DNA of 64,000 bases, from NCBI GenBank assembly GCA_963741355.1, contig CAVUIG010000009.1, positions 1 through 64,000 of the forward strand. Direction: 5' to 3'. A model generated the notes under the pieces. It searched no databases. It saw nothing but the letters and a program-made list of their open reading frames with translations, and was not told where the DNA came from. The position numbers and the translations under genes are program-made. Numbering within the stretch: the stretch's first letter is position 1; each line of letters starts with the position of its first letter. This document shows, piece by piece, positions 35,812 through 45,704 of the stretch. The stretch comes from CAIWHR01 sp963741355. Lineage in GTDB: Bacteria > Pseudomonadota > Gammaproteobacteria > Burkholderiales > Casimicrobiaceae.

Positions 35812-37002
35812 ATGATCATCCAGTCGCTGCTCGACACCGACCTCTACAAGTTCACGATGATGCAGGTCGTGCTGCATCATTTCCCGGGGGCACAGGTCGA
35901 GTACCGCTTCAAGTGCCGCACGCCCGAGGTGGACCTCACGCCGTTCATCGGCGAGATCCGGGACGAGATCCGCGCGCTGACGACGCTCCGCTTCCAGCCG
36001 GAGGAGCTCGACTACCTGCGCAGCTGGCGCTTCTTCAAGAGCGATTACGTCGACCTGCTCGGGCTTTTCGCCCTCGACGAGCGGTTCATCCGCGTCGAGC
36101 GGCTGCAAGGGTCGGAGCGCGAGATCGACATCACGATCAAGGGGCCGTGGCTGCACACGATCCTCTTCGAGGTGCCGGTGCTGTCGATCGTCAGCGAGGT
36201 TTTCTTCCGCAACACGCAGCCGCAAACCGACCTCGGCGAGGGGCGCCGCCGCCTCGCCGCGAAGATCGGTCTCATCAACGGCGTCCCTGCGCCCGAATTC
36301 AGGATCGCCGACTACGGCACGCGGCGGCGCTTTTCGCGCACCTGGCACGACGAGGTCGTGCGCACGCTGCGCGACGGGATCGGCGAGAAGTTCGTCGGCA
36401 CCAGCAATGTCGGGCTCGCGCTGCGCCACGGCCTGACGCCGCTCGGCACGATGGCGCACGAGTATCTCCAGGCGTGCCAGGCGGTCGGCCCCCGGCTGCG
36501 CGATTCGCAGGTCTTCGCATTCAACACCTGGGCGCGCGAATACCGCGGCGACCTCGGCATCGCGCTGTCCGACGTCTGCGGGATGGATGCCTTCCTCCGC
36601 GATTTCGACCTCTTCTTCTGCAAGCTGTTCGACGGCGTGCGGCACGACTCGGGCGATCCCTTCGACTGGGGCGAGAAGCTGATCTCGCACTACCAGAAGA
36701 TGCGCATCGACCCGCACACGAAGGCGATGGTGTTCTCGGACCAGCTCAACGTGCCGCTCGCGATCCAGCTGTTCCGGCATTTCGCGGGCCGGATGCAGAC
36801 CGCGTTCGGCATCGGGACCAATCTCACCAACGATGTCGGCTTCGAGCCGTTGTCGATCGTGATCAAGATGACCCGCTGCAACGGGCAGCCGGTGGCGAAG
36901 ATCAGCGACGAGCCGGGCAAGTCGATGGACTACGATCCGTCGTACGTCGCCTACCTGCGCGAGGTGTTCCAGGTGCCCGAAACCGCGGCGCCGGCGGCGT
37001 AG
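35812..37002 (+). CDS. pncB: Nicotinate phosphoribosyltransferase
   Basis: ATP-driven NAD salvage enzyme forming nicotinate mononucleotide from nicotinate and PRPP. Complete 396 aa from ATG 35812 (MIIQSLLDTDLYKFTMMQVV). Family motifs include EYRFKCRTPEVDL, FRIADYGTRRRFSRTWHDEV (region of the regulatory His), FVGTSNVGLALRHGLTPLGT and the PRPP-site FDGVRHDSGDPFDWGEK. Single gene. The preceding 238 bases hold no gene. Confidence 0.97.
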   Translation: MIIQSLLDTDLYKFTMMQVVLHHFPGAQVEYRFKCRTPEVDLTPFIGEIRDEIRALTTLRFQPEELDYLRSWRFFKSDYVDLLGLFALDERFIRVERLQGSEREIDITIKGPWLHTILFEVPVLSIVSEVFFRNTQPQTDLGEGRRRLAAKIGLINGVPAPEFRIADYGTRRRFSRTWHDEVVRTLRDGIGEKFVGTSNVGLALRHGLTPLGTMAHEYLQACQAVGPRLRDSQVFAFNTWAREYRGDLGIALSDVCGMDAFLRDFDLFFCKLFDGVRHDSGDPFDWGEKLISHYQKMRIDPHTKAMVFSDQLNVPLAIQLFRHFAGRMQTAFGIGTNLTNDVGFEPLSIVIKMTRCNGQPVAKISDEPGKSMDYDPSYVAYLREVFQVPETAAPAA

Positions 37003-37371
37003 GGGCCGGGGCTTGCACGACCGGGAAATCGCGTGCATCGTTGCGCCCAAATGCCCCGACGCCATGAAGCCCGCATGAACGTTCTTTCCCGATCCGGTCC
37101 GCTCCAGCGCACGGCCTCCCGGCTCGCGCACGCGCTCTCGCTCCTGTGGCTCACTTCCAGCGCGCCGGCACCCTTTGTCGCGACGGGCGTGGTCGCAGCA
37201 CCGTTTGCGGACGGCGGCGAGGCGGTGGCGGACGTTGCCGTTTCGGCGAAGCCGATGTCCGATGAACACGATGCGTGAATGGGCGCGCGCCGGGACGTCG
37301 TCGAGATGATGGCGCGGGGGCGCCCGCGCTGCGCATGCGTCCGTCCCTGAGACCGGGCGCCGAGCGATCCG
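37003..37371. other. Intergenic gap, no gene seen
   Basis: About 370 bases between pncB and the macrodomain gene. A plus-strand open frame at 37033-37278 (81 codons) has no ribosome site and no recognisable similarity, so it is not called. No terminator with a T-run was found. Confidence 0.5.
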
Positions 37372-37888
37372 TCACGGCGTGAGCCGCTCGAGCTCGCGCC
37401 GGTAGGCGGCGAGAGCCTCGTCGTCGAAGCACGCGAAGACGATTTCGCGGATCCCGGCCCCGTCCCCTCCCGAACGCGCGGCGCGCACGGCAATCGCCGT
37501 CGCCGCATCGAGTGGATACCCGAACGCGCCGCAGCTGATCGCCGGAAACGCGATGGTCGCGAGTCCGTGCGCGCCGGCGAGCGCAAGAGCCCGGGCGTAG
37601 CACGAGGCAAGCAGTTCCGGCTCGCCATGCGACCCGCCGCGCCAGACCGGCCCCACCGCGTGAATCACGTACCGTGCCGGCAACCGGTAGCCACGCGTGA
37701 GCTTCGCGTCGCCGGTGGCGCAGCCGCGCGAGCGTCCGGCATTCGGCCAGGAGCTCCGGTCCGGCCGCGCGGTGAATCGCGCCGTCCACGCCGCCGCCGC
37801 CCAGCAACGACGTGTTGGCAGCGTTGACGATCGCGTCGACGGATAGCGTCGTGATGTCGGCGAGACGCGCGACGAGCGTTGCCGGCAT
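37372..37888 (-). CDS. Macrodomain protein (O-acetyl-ADP-ribose deacetylase-like), one frameshift
   Basis: ADP-ribose-binding macrodomain of about 172 aa. It starts MPATLVARLADITTLSVDAI, with the adenine-binding VNAANTSLLGGGGVDGAIHR typical of YmdB/MacroD. After a slip near 37725 come RYVIHAVGPVWRGGSHGEPE and FPAISCGAFGYPLDAA, which form the phosphate loop. All key residues for deacetylase activity (Asn in NAAN, Asp in GVDGAIH) are present. Could hydrolyse O-acetyl-ADP-ribose or reverse protein ADP-ribosylation. It lies 24 bases downstream of the M48-like gene on the same strand. Confidence 0.88.
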
Positions 37889-37911
37889 CGGGAATCGTCC
37901 GGTGACGTCGT

Positions 37912-38824
37912 TCAGCCCGCGACGGGCGCCTTGCTGCGCTTCTTCTTTTTCACTCCCGCGGGCGGCGCCGGCGGGGTCGGGGGCACGAGGGACGCCTGAT
38001 AGGCCTTGATCGCGGCCGGAATCGATGCGTCGAGCTCGTCGAAACGCGCCGGCCACGTCGGATTCAGCGCCAGGAATCCCGGCGGCACCGCGCCGCCCGC
38101 GCGAGCGACCTTGCGCCAGGCCTCCGACGCGACGTGGGGATCGATCCCGGCGCGGAGCAGAAGGTCGAGCGAGATGCTGTCGGCCACGCGCTCGGCGTCG
38201 ACGGTGTGCGGCTCGTTGTGCACCAATTGCGCCAGGATGTCGGCGAGATTCAGGACGGTGCGATTGGGGTCGGCGGCGATGCCGTCCGGCTTTCGCGCGA
38301 GCCGCAGCGCCGCCTCGCCGGAGTCGTGCCCGGCGATCGCATGCGCGATCGCATGCGCGAGCACGACGGCAAGCTCGTCGTCGGTGAGTCGCATGCGGTC
38401 GACCAGCGCCGTGCTCGCGATGATCTTGCCGCCGGGCAGGCAATAGGCGACGGGCAGCGCCTCGTTCTCGATGGTGATCGCGAACGCCCACGTCAGGTTT
38501 GGATTGACGCGGTTCGCCTGCAGGATGATCCGCTGCGCAGCGCGCTGGATGCGCCGAGCCGTGGGCGAGCGCTCGTCGATCGAATTCGCAGCGCGCGCGC
38601 GCTGCACGTCGCGGCCATAGACGACGGTGCCCGCGCGCAGCATCGTCGCGTCGTCGACCTTCGGCAGCGCCGGTGCCGCGGCGGCTTTCGCCGGCTCGGG
38701 TGTCGCCATCGGGATCGGCGGTCGGGGGCGCCGGGTCGGCGCCGCGCGCGCCGGCGGCCCACGCGAGCAGGGCGACCAGTGCGATGCGGACAAGGTGCAG
38801 CGGAAACGGGATGCCCAATTTCAT
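37912..38824 (-). CDS. Exported M48-family peptidase-like protein with altered active site, one frameshift
   Basis: About 304 aa with signal peptide (RIALVALLAWAAGARG) starting at ATG 38824; a slip near 38705 separates it from the rest. The body matches M48 peptidases (PGGKIIASTALVDRMRLTDD, DELAVVLAH). The zinc box reads LAHAIAHAIAGHDS: the two His ligands are kept but the catalytic Glu of HExxH is Ala. The third ligand (DAERVADSISLDLL) is present. The C-terminus is Lys-rich. It may therefore bind zinc without cleaving, or the codon (GCG for GAG) may be an error. Function unknown. Confidence 0.72.
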
Positions 38825-38990
38825 CGGATGCGGATGCGGCGGGAAGAGAGAGGAATGCACGTCGAGGCAAGGCGACGGCGCCATCACGGCATGCAGTCGA
38901 GGCTACCGTCATTCGACGGACCCGTAAAGGGTGCCCTCAGTTGCCCCCGCCACCGGGACATCGACCGCAGGGCTGGTGTAAAGTTGCGCG

Positions 38991-40799
38991 ATGGCGACTC
39001 CAATTCCGGCCGCGCCCGCCGCCGCCGGCCCCAAGCCCAAGGCGCAGATCGCGCAGGACCGCCGTCTGCGGCTCGAGGACGTCCTCAAGCTGATGGTCGC
39101 CGACGGGCTCGTGCCGGCGAACGAGGCCGACAAGGTTGCGCGCGCGCGGGACGGCCGCGGCGAGCATCCGCTCGAATTCATCGCGTCGAAGCGCTGGAAG
39201 GCCGCAAGTCCCCCGCACACGCTGCTCACGCTCGACTGGATCGTCGAGTGGCTGGCCGGCAAGCTCGGCGTGCCCTATCTCCACATCGACCCGCTGAAGA
39301 TCGATCTCACGGCGGTGACGCAGACGATGTCGAACGCCTACGCCGAGCGCTTCCGCATCCTCCCGGTGGAAGTCAACCGCTCGACGCTCACCGTCGCGAC
39401 CGCCGAGCCGTTCGTCCGGTCGTGGGCCGACGAGCTCGAGCCGATCCTGAAGCTCGAGGTGAAGCTCGTCTTCGCGAACCCGGTCGACATCCGGCGCTAC
39501 CTCGGCGAGTTCTACAACCTCGCGCGCTCGATGAAGAAGGCGCAGGAGACCTCGAAGGGACAGCTGTCGCTCGCCAGCAATTTCGAGCAGCTGGTCGAGC
39601 TCGGCCAGCGCGGCAATCTCGACGCCAACGACAGTCACGTCGTCCACATCGTCGACTGGCTGTGGCAATACGCGTTCGAGCAGCGCGCCTCCGACATCCA
39701 CGTCGAGCCGCGCCGCGACGTGGGGCAGATCCGCTTTCGCATCGACGGCGTCCTGCACTCGGTCTACGCGATCCCGATCCCGGTCCTGATCGCGGTGACG
39801 TCGCGGATCAAGCTCCTGGCGCGGATGGAGATCGTCGAGAAGCGCCGCCCGCAGGACGGGCGCATCAAGACGGTGATGCCCGACGGCATCGAGGTCGAGC
39901 TGCGGATCTCGACGATGCCGACGGCGTTCGGCGAGAAGGTCGTGATGCGCATCTTCACGCCGGAAGTGCTGGTGCGCGATTTCACCGAGCTCGGCTTCAC
40001 CAGCGACGACCGCGAGCGCTGGGAAAAGATGATCAAGGAGCCCAACGGCATCATCCTCGTCACCGGGCCGACCGGTTCCGGCAAGACGACGACGCTCTAT
40101 TCGTCGCTGAAGCAGCTCGCCACGCCCGAAGTCAACGTCTGCACGATCGAGGACCCGATCGAGATGATCGAGCCCACCTTCAACCAGATGCAGGTGCAGC
40201 CGATCATCGGCGTCGATTTCGCGCACGGCGTGCGCACGCTGATGCGGCAGGATCCCGACATCATCATGGTCGGCGAAATCCGCGATCGCGACACCGCCGA
40301 CATGGCGGTGCAGGCGGCGCTGACCGGCCACCTCGTGCTCTCGACGCTGCATACCAACGACGCGCCCACCGCCGTGACGCGGATGGTGGACCTCGGCATG
40401 CCGTCCTACCTCGTCAGCTCGACGATGCTGGGCGTCATGGCGCAGCGGCTGGTGCGAACGCTTTGCCCGCATTGCAAGAAGCCCGGCGACCCGCCGGAGG
40501 ACGACGTCTGGCAGGCGATGACTTCGCCGTGGCGGGCCGAGAAGCCGGCGCAGGTGATGGTTCCGGTCGGATGCCTCGAGTGCCGGATGACCGGATACCT
40601 CGGCCGCATCGGCCTCTACGAGATCATGCTGATGACGCCGGGGCTGCGCCGGCTTGTCACCACCAATCCCGACGACGCGCGGCTGCGCGATCAGGCGTTC
40701 AAGGACGGCATGAAGCCGTTGCGCGTGTCCGGCGCGATGAAGATCGCCGCGGGCATCACGACGACCGAAGAGGTCGTCAAAGTCGCCCCGCTCGGCTAG
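38991..40799 (+). CDS. gspE: Type II secretion/type IV pilus-type assembly ATPase (GspE/PilB)
   Basis: 602-aa cytosolic hexameric ATPase powering a type II secretion or type IV pilus machine. It has an N-terminal GspE-N domain, LASNFEQLVELGQRGN, and SDIHVEPRRDVGQIRFRIDG. The Walker A is VTGPTGSGKTTTLYS, the Asp box CTIEDPIEMIEPTFNQMQVQ, the Walker B DPDIIMVGEIRDRDTADMAV and the His box LSTLHTNDAPTAVTRM. The zinc site is CPHC...CLECRM. No other gsp or pil genes are adjacent, so the partner machine lies elsewhere. Its stop TAG (40797-40799) is inside the left terminus of repeat R1 copy B. Confidence 0.93.
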   Translation: MATPIPAAPAAAGPKPKAQIAQDRRLRLEDVLKLMVADGLVPANEADKVARARDGRGEHPLEFIASKRWKAASPPHTLLTLDWIVEWLAGKLGVPYLHIDPLKIDLTAVTQTMSNAYAERFRILPVEVNRSTLTVATAEPFVRSWADELEPILKLEVKLVFANPVDIRRYLGEFYNLARSMKKAQETSKGQLSLASNFEQLVELGQRGNLDANDSHVVHIVDWLWQYAFEQRASDIHVEPRRDVGQIRFRIDGVLHSVYAIPIPVLIAVTSRIKLLARMEIVEKRRPQDGRIKTVMPDGIEVELRISTMPTAFGEKVVMRIFTPEVLVRDFTELGFTSDDRERWEKMIKEPNGIILVTGPTGSGKTTTLYSSLKQLATPEVNVCTIEDPIEMIEPTFNQMQVQPIIGVDFAHGVRTLMRQDPDIIMVGEIRDRDTADMAVQAALTGHLVLSTLHTNDAPTAVTRMVDLGMPSYLVSSTMLGVMAQRLVRTLCPHCKKPGDPPEDDVWQAMTSPWRAEKPAQVMVPVGCLECRMTGYLGRIGLYEIMLMTPGLRRLVTTNPDDARLRDQAFKDGMKPLRVSGAMKIAAGITTTEEVVKVAPLG

Positions 40800-41086
40800 G
40801 GAACCTCTGAACAAGTCCCGCACGGCTGCGACGGGGAATTTTCGGGATGGGATGCTCGCGATAGCGAGGCGAAGCTAATGGCCGGCCCCCTTAGCGAGCC
40901 TCGCGCTCAGTTACAAAGCAGACCGCCCGAAAAGCCCCGTCCCTTCGGGCTGCTGCCAAATGCGGCGCCTGCTTTGCCGCGCTCCTCGGCATCGTAGTGT
41001 GGACTACGACCTTCGTCGCGCGTCGCGCATGCATCCGCATTTGGCGCTGCAGCGCAACCGCGTGGGACTTGTTCAGAGGTTCCTTG
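40795..41086. repeat. Palindromic repeat element R1, copy B (reverse orientation)
   Basis: About 292 bases with ends CTAGGGAACCTCTGAACAAG and, at the right, GGACTTGTTCAGAGG then TTCC. Read on the minus strand it matches copy A (19311-19570) through most of its length, with about 35 extra bases spread over its internal hairpins (for example the ACTACGA/TCGTAGT stem). No coding capacity. It lies between the gspE stop and the GtrA gene. Confidence 0.87.
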
Positions 41087-41156
41087 GCGTGCGCCGCGGA
41101 TGCAGGCGGCTCGGTCCGCGCCCCGTTCGCGTCCCGGCCGGATCGCGGCGACGCAG

Positions 41157-41585
41157 ATGACGGGGTTGCCCAAGACGCTTGGCGAGGAGTTTTCCGCCTA
41201 TCTGATCGTCAGCCTGCTGGCGCTGGGCCTCGACGTGCTGATCCTCTATCTTCTCGCGGGCGTGCTCGCGCTGGACAAGCCGCTCTCGGCGGCAGTCGCG
41301 TACCTCGCGGGCCTCTTCCTCCACTACCGGCTCGCGATATCGCGGGTGTTCGCCTATCGGCGCTACGCGCACCAGCAGGGGCGCGAGCTCGCCGGTTACG
41401 TGCTCACCGGATTCATCGGCGTCGCGTCGAGCTATCTCATCGTGCTCGCGGGGACCCGGCTGCAGATCGGGCTCGCGATGTCGAAGGCGATCGCCGTCGT
41501 CGTCGCGTTCGGACTTACCTATGTCGCGCGGCGCTGGCTTCTGTTCTCGCGCGACGCGAAGACCCGCGTGCCGCCGCCGCAATGA
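41157..41585 (+). CDS. GtrA-family membrane protein
   Basis: 142 aa with four membrane helices. It starts MTGLPKTLGEEFSAYLIVSL, then LALDKPLSAAVAYLAGLFLH, YVLTGFIGVASSYLIVLAGT and VAFGLTYVARRWLLF, which is the GtrA pattern (PF04138). Proteins of this family are thought to flip lipid-linked sugars or assist surface-polysaccharide glycosylation. The stop overlaps the FAD-oxidoreductase start (ATGA), so the two are translated together. Confidence 0.85.
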   Translation: MTGLPKTLGEEFSAYLIVSLLALGLDVLILYLLAGVLALDKPLSAAVAYLAGLFLHYRLAISRVFAYRRYAHQQGRELAGYVLTGFIGVASSYLIVLAGTRLQIGLAMSKAIAVVVAFGLTYVARRWLLFSRDAKTRVPPPQ

Positions 41586-43174
41586 CGCAGACCGTGCTCA
41601 TCATCGGCGCCGGTCCTGCGGGCCTCACGGCCGCGCTCGAGCTCCTGCGCCGGTCGGGCGAGTTCACGCCGGTCGTCGTCGAGACGCTCGATCAGGTCGG
41701 CGGGCTCGCCCGCACGGTCCGCCATCACGGCAACCGGATGGACATCGGCGGGCACCGGTTCTTCTCGAAGGTGGACTGGGTCATGGACTGGTGGCGCGAG
41801 ATCCTTCCGGTGCCCGCCGAGATGGGCACGTTCGTCCCCGTGCGCGATCCGTCGGCGAATCTCGACGCCGCGGATGCGCTCGCCGAACGCGCGCCCGAGA
41901 AGTCGATGCTGCTGCGCCCGCGCCTGTCGCGCATCTATTACCTGCGCCGCTTCTTCGACTATCCGATCAGCCTCAGCGTGCGCACGCTGCGCAATCTCGG
42001 GCCGATGCGGATCGTCAAGACGGGCGTGAGCTACCTCCGGGCGTCGCTGTTTCCGATCCGGCCCGAAAAGAACCTCGAGGATTTCTTCATCAACCGGTTC
42101 GGGCGGCAGCTCTACCTCACGTTCTTCAAGGATTACACCGAGAAGGTGTGGGGCGTGCAGTGCGACCGGATCAGCCCCGAATGGGGCGCGCAGCGGATCA
42201 AGGGACTCTCGATCACGCGGGCGATCGCGCACGCGCTTCGCAAGATGGCGAAGGGCGTCTCCGGCGACGTGGGCCAGAAAGGCGTCGAGACGAGCCTGAT
42301 CGAGAAATTCCTGTATCCGAAGCTCGGGCCCGGGCAGATGTGGGAGACGGTCGCCGACACCGTCACATCGATGGGGGGCCGCGTGCTGCTCTCGACGAAG
42401 CTGGTCCGCCTGACGCGATCCGGCGAGCGCATCACCGGTGCCGTCTGCGAGGACACCGTCACCGGCGAGCGCCGCGAGTTCGCGTGCGATGCGGTGATCT
42501 CCAGCATGGCGCTCAAGGACTTCGCGCTCGCCCTCGACCCGCCGCCGCCCGACGACGTGCTCGAAATCGCGACGGGACTCGCCTATCGCGACTTCATCAC
42601 CGTCGGCGTCCTGCTGGCGCGCCTCCTGCCCAACGCGCATGTGCGGCGCGGCTTTTCCAACAACATGTTCCCGGACACCTGGATCTACGTGCAGGAGAGC
42701 GACGTCAAGGTCGGCCGCCTTCAGATCTTCAACAACTGGAGCCCGGCGATGGTCGCCGACCGCGCGAAGATCTGGATCGGCATGGAATATTTCTGCAACG
42801 AAGGCGACGATCTGTGGCGCCGCTCCGAGGCCGAGCTCGCATCGCTCGCGGTCGAGGAGCTCGCGCGGCTCGATCTCGCCGCCGCCGCCGACGTCCTCGA
42901 CGTCAGGGTGCTCAAGGTGGAGAAGGCGTATCCCGCGTATTTCGGCGCGTACGATCGCTTCGACGCGCTGCGCGCCTGGCTCGACGGCATCGCGAATCTG
43001 TACCCCGTCGGACGCAACGGCATGCACCGCTACAACAACCAGGACCACTCGATGGTGAGCGCCAGGCTCGCGGTCGATTGCATCCTCGATCCGTCGCTCG
43101 CGAAGACCGCGATCTGGGCGGTCAACGTCGAGCAGGAATACCACGAGGAAACGAAGGCGCGCACCGCGGAGTGA
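41582..43174 (+). CDS. FAD-dependent oxidoreductase, UDP-galactopyranose-mutase/protoporphyrinogen-oxidase-like
   Basis: 530-aa flavoprotein. The Rossmann FAD site VLIIGAGPAGLTAALELLRR opens the protein, followed by GGLARTVRHHGNRMDIGGHR and a C-terminal dinucleotide region near AYPAYFGAYDRFDALRAWLD and GRNGMHRYNNQDHSM. This is the NAD(P)-binding amine-oxidase-like family annotated in polysaccharide clusters, sometimes called UDP-galactopyranose mutase-like; the exact reaction is not established. Coupled to GtrA and facing a convergent membrane glycosyltransferase gene, so a role in surface glycan synthesis is inferred. Confidence 0.8.
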   Translation: MTQTVLIIGAGPAGLTAALELLRRSGEFTPVVVETLDQVGGLARTVRHHGNRMDIGGHRFFSKVDWVMDWWREILPVPAEMGTFVPVRDPSANLDAADALAERAPEKSMLLRPRLSRIYYLRRFFDYPISLSVRTLRNLGPMRIVKTGVSYLRASLFPIRPEKNLEDFFINRFGRQLYLTFFKDYTEKVWGVQCDRISPEWGAQRIKGLSITRAIAHALRKMAKGVSGDVGQKGVETSLIEKFLYPKLGPGQMWETVADTVTSMGGRVLLSTKLVRLTRSGERITGAVCEDTVTGERREFACDAVISSMALKDFALALDPPPPDDVLEIATGLAYRDFITVGVLLARLLPNAHVRRGFSNNMFPDTWIYVQESDVKVGRLQIFNNWSPAMVADRAKIWIGMEYFCNEGDDLWRRSEAELASLAVEELARLDLAAAADVLDVRVLKVEKAYPAYFGAYDRFDALRAWLDGIANLYPVGRNGMHRYNNQDHSMVSARLAVDCILDPSLAKTAIWAVNVEQEYHEETKARTAE

Positions 43175-43202
43175 CGCGGAGCATGCGAGGCCGCACATCC
43201 GC

Positions 43203-44880
43203 TCAGAACGGCGGCAGGCACCCCGCGGCGTCGAAGTTGCGCTGCGCGGCGGCGCGCCACGCATCGACATTGCCGGCCAGCGCGGGTGCGGCAGGCGTCA
43301 GCGGGACGAATGCCGCCGCTGACGCGTTCCAGCAATAGAGGCCGAGAAAGCCCGCAGCGTCGAATTGCCGCGACGGTTTGAGTGCCGCGACACCGCCGCC
43401 TCGCAGATAGTCGGGCCACACGCCGAACCCGGAGCTCGTCATCCCGGCCATGCGGTCGAGATAGCCGATGCGCTGCGTCGGCCGCATCACGATGCCGCCC
43501 TGCGCGTTCCGCGCGAAGGGCGCGATCCCGTAATGATCGGGCAGATAGAGCGCGGCATACTGATCGTCGCCGATCGCGCCGGCCATGCGCGGGACGCCGG
43601 CAACGATGGCGCTCATCTCCCGCGCGGCGTCGTGCCATGCCTCCAGGCTGCGCCACTGGCCGACCAGCATGAGCAGCATGAAGGCGATGCCGAGCGGCAG
43701 TGGCCATCCGGTCCACGCGAGCAGCAGGCCGATGGCCAGCGAGAAATACATCCAGCCGACATAAAGATTGCGCGCACCTTCGCCATTCTCCGGGGCGATG
43801 GAAAACGAAAGGGCGGGCGCGATGGCGTAGGCGAGCGCGGCGATCAGCACCGCGATCGCAAGAAGGCTGGATGCGGACGGCGCGTCATGACGCGCCCGCC
43901 ACCACAACGCCAGGCACAGCGCGAGCAAAGCGGCGGCGGCGACGCTCCAGAGGATGTCCGCGGAGCCCAGCGTCCCGTGAACGATGAACCGCACCGTGGC
44001 GACTCGCGTCGCGAATTCCGCGAGGCTCGCGGGAAACGTCGAATCCGGATAGACCTTCCACAGCGAGCCGAACAGCATCGCGCGCAAGCCGAGATAGGCG
44101 CCGAACACGAGCCACGTGGACCACGTCTCGCGCAGCGCGAAGCGCAGGCGGCCGTGGAGGCCGTTCTCGGCGGAAACGCCGCGCCGGGGAGCCCGCCGCG
44201 AAGCAGAGAAAGGTCGCGACCGCGGGCAGCGGCATCGCGCTTTCCTTCGAAAGCAGCGCGCAGGCGAGCCACACGAGGCGCAGCCGGCGTTGCCACGGCG
44301 GCACGGGGCGGGCGCCGAAGGGCAGCGTCGACAGGTACAGCAGGCTGAAGAGGCACGCGAGGAGGTCGAAGCGTCCGACCGGCCAGAACGACACCTCGCC
44401 GGCGAACGGAAACGCGGCGAGCACGCCCGCGGCGACCAAGCCGGCCGCGGTCGCGTTCGGTGCCCTCGCCGCGAGCCAGCGCGCCGCGACGACGAAGGCG
44501 AGCGCGGCGTTGACGCCGTGCAGGATCAGATTGGTGACGTGCCATCCGGTCGCGTTCGCGCCGTAGGCAATCCAGTCGAGGGCGTAAGTCGCGAAGGCCA
44601 GCGGACGATAGGCGTAGTTGCCGCTGCCGAGCGGCAGCCAGAACCGTGAGAGCGTCCACGACCACAGCGTGCCGCGCTCCGACGCATCGTGGACCCAGCC
44701 GAGGTGCGCATAATCGTCGCTGAGGAACGCGCCGCCGATCCCGCGCAGATGGGCGACCAGCACGACGGCGAGCGCTGCGGCGAGCAGCAGAAGGAAGGCC
44801 CGACGCAGGCCCGAGGAAGCTTGCGGCAATCGGCGACATCGGGGCGGGTGGGTTCGGCACGCGAATCGCGATCCGGTCAC
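43203..44880 (-). CDS. Multi-spanning membrane glycosyltransferase-like protein, one frameshift
   Basis: About 555 aa with about eleven helices. The first periplasmic loop is GGAFLSDDYAHLGWVHDASE, with the paired acids typical of GT-C enzymes (GT39-like), followed by YRPLAFATYALDWIAYGANA. The frame slips near 44190; the C-terminal half includes further helices and a soluble tail ending NFDAAGCLPPF. Probably transfers a sugar from a polyprenyl carrier on the outer face of the membrane. Convergent with the FAD oxidoreductase gene (about 28 bases apart). Confidence 0.6.
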
Positions 44881-44960
44881 TGCCGCTGAATCAGCGGGCC
44901 CGCGAGCCTTGATTCAGGGGGTCGTGTTGCCCGCGCCGCGAGCGGGTTGCGCCCCCGGCT

Positions 44961-45602
44961 TCATCCGGCGTACCCCAGCACCGCGAAGAAATGACAGCCG
45001 GTGCCGGCCACGACGAAGCCATGCCACACGGTGTGGGCGTAGCGCACGCGCGAATCCAGCATGAAGAACACGACGCCGGCGGTGTAGGCGAGACCGCCCG
45101 CCGCGAGCAGCGCGATGCCCGGGAGGGCGACGTGCTCGAACAGCGGCACGGCGGCGATCACGACGAGCCAGCCCATCGCGAGGTAGAGCCCGGTCGACAG
45201 CCACGGATGCGACAGCCGGTCGACGGCCTTCAGCGTGACGCCGAGCGCCGCGAACGACCAGACGAGCCCGAACAGCGTCCAGCCCCACGGGCCGCCGAGC
45301 GCGCCCAGCGCGAACGGCGTGTAGCTGCCCGCGATGAATATGTAGATCGCGCCGTGGTCGAGCCTGAGGAAGACGCGCTTGGCGCGTCCCGCAGGAAGCG
45401 CGTGGTAGAGCGTCGACGTGAGGTAGAGCAGGACCATCGTCGCCGCGAACACGATGGCGCCGACGAGCGCGCCCGTGCTGAAGTGACGCGCGGCGCCGAT
45501 CAGGAAAGGCATCGCCGCGATCGCGGCGAGCAACGCCACGCCATGGGTCACGCTGTTGGCGATTTCCTCGCCGAGGGTCTGCGGACGTTCGATCACGCGC
45601 AT
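44961..45602 (-). CDS. Hemolysin III / PAQR-family membrane protein
   Basis: 213-aa protein with seven helices of the Hly-III (TrhA/YqfA) group. It starts MRVIERPQTLGEEIANSVTH. The conserved YLTSTLYHALPAGRAKRVFL, RLDHGAIYIFIAGSYTPFAL and the final HTVWHGFVVAGTGCHFFAVL supply the His/Asp residues of the predicted metal site. Despite the name, E. coli members influence membrane-lipid homeostasis rather than haemolysis. Confidence 0.92.
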   Translation of the reverse strand: MRVIERPQTLGEEIANSVTHGVALLAAIAAMPFLIGAARHFSTGALVGAIVFAATMVLLYLTSTLYHALPAGRAKRVFLRLDHGAIYIFIAGSYTPFALGALGGPWGWTLFGLVWSFAALGVTLKAVDRLSHPWLSTGLYLAMGWLVVIAAVPLFEHVALPGIALLAAGGLAYTAGVVFFMLDSRVRYAHTVWHGFVVAGTGCHFFAVLGYAG

Positions 45603-45704
45603 ATTGTCGCATGTTCGCATGCAGCGGAACTTGCGTGGCCGTCCGCGGGCCGAACGCATGGCGCCGGAGATGGGCGCGCCTCGTACAATCGGAATATCAC
45701 ACAG

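Noticed and set aside
37033..37278. 81-codon plus-strand frame after pncB
   Set aside because: No ribosome site, no recognisable similarity, and Arg/Ala/Ser-rich composition typical of a chance frame in GC-rich DNA.
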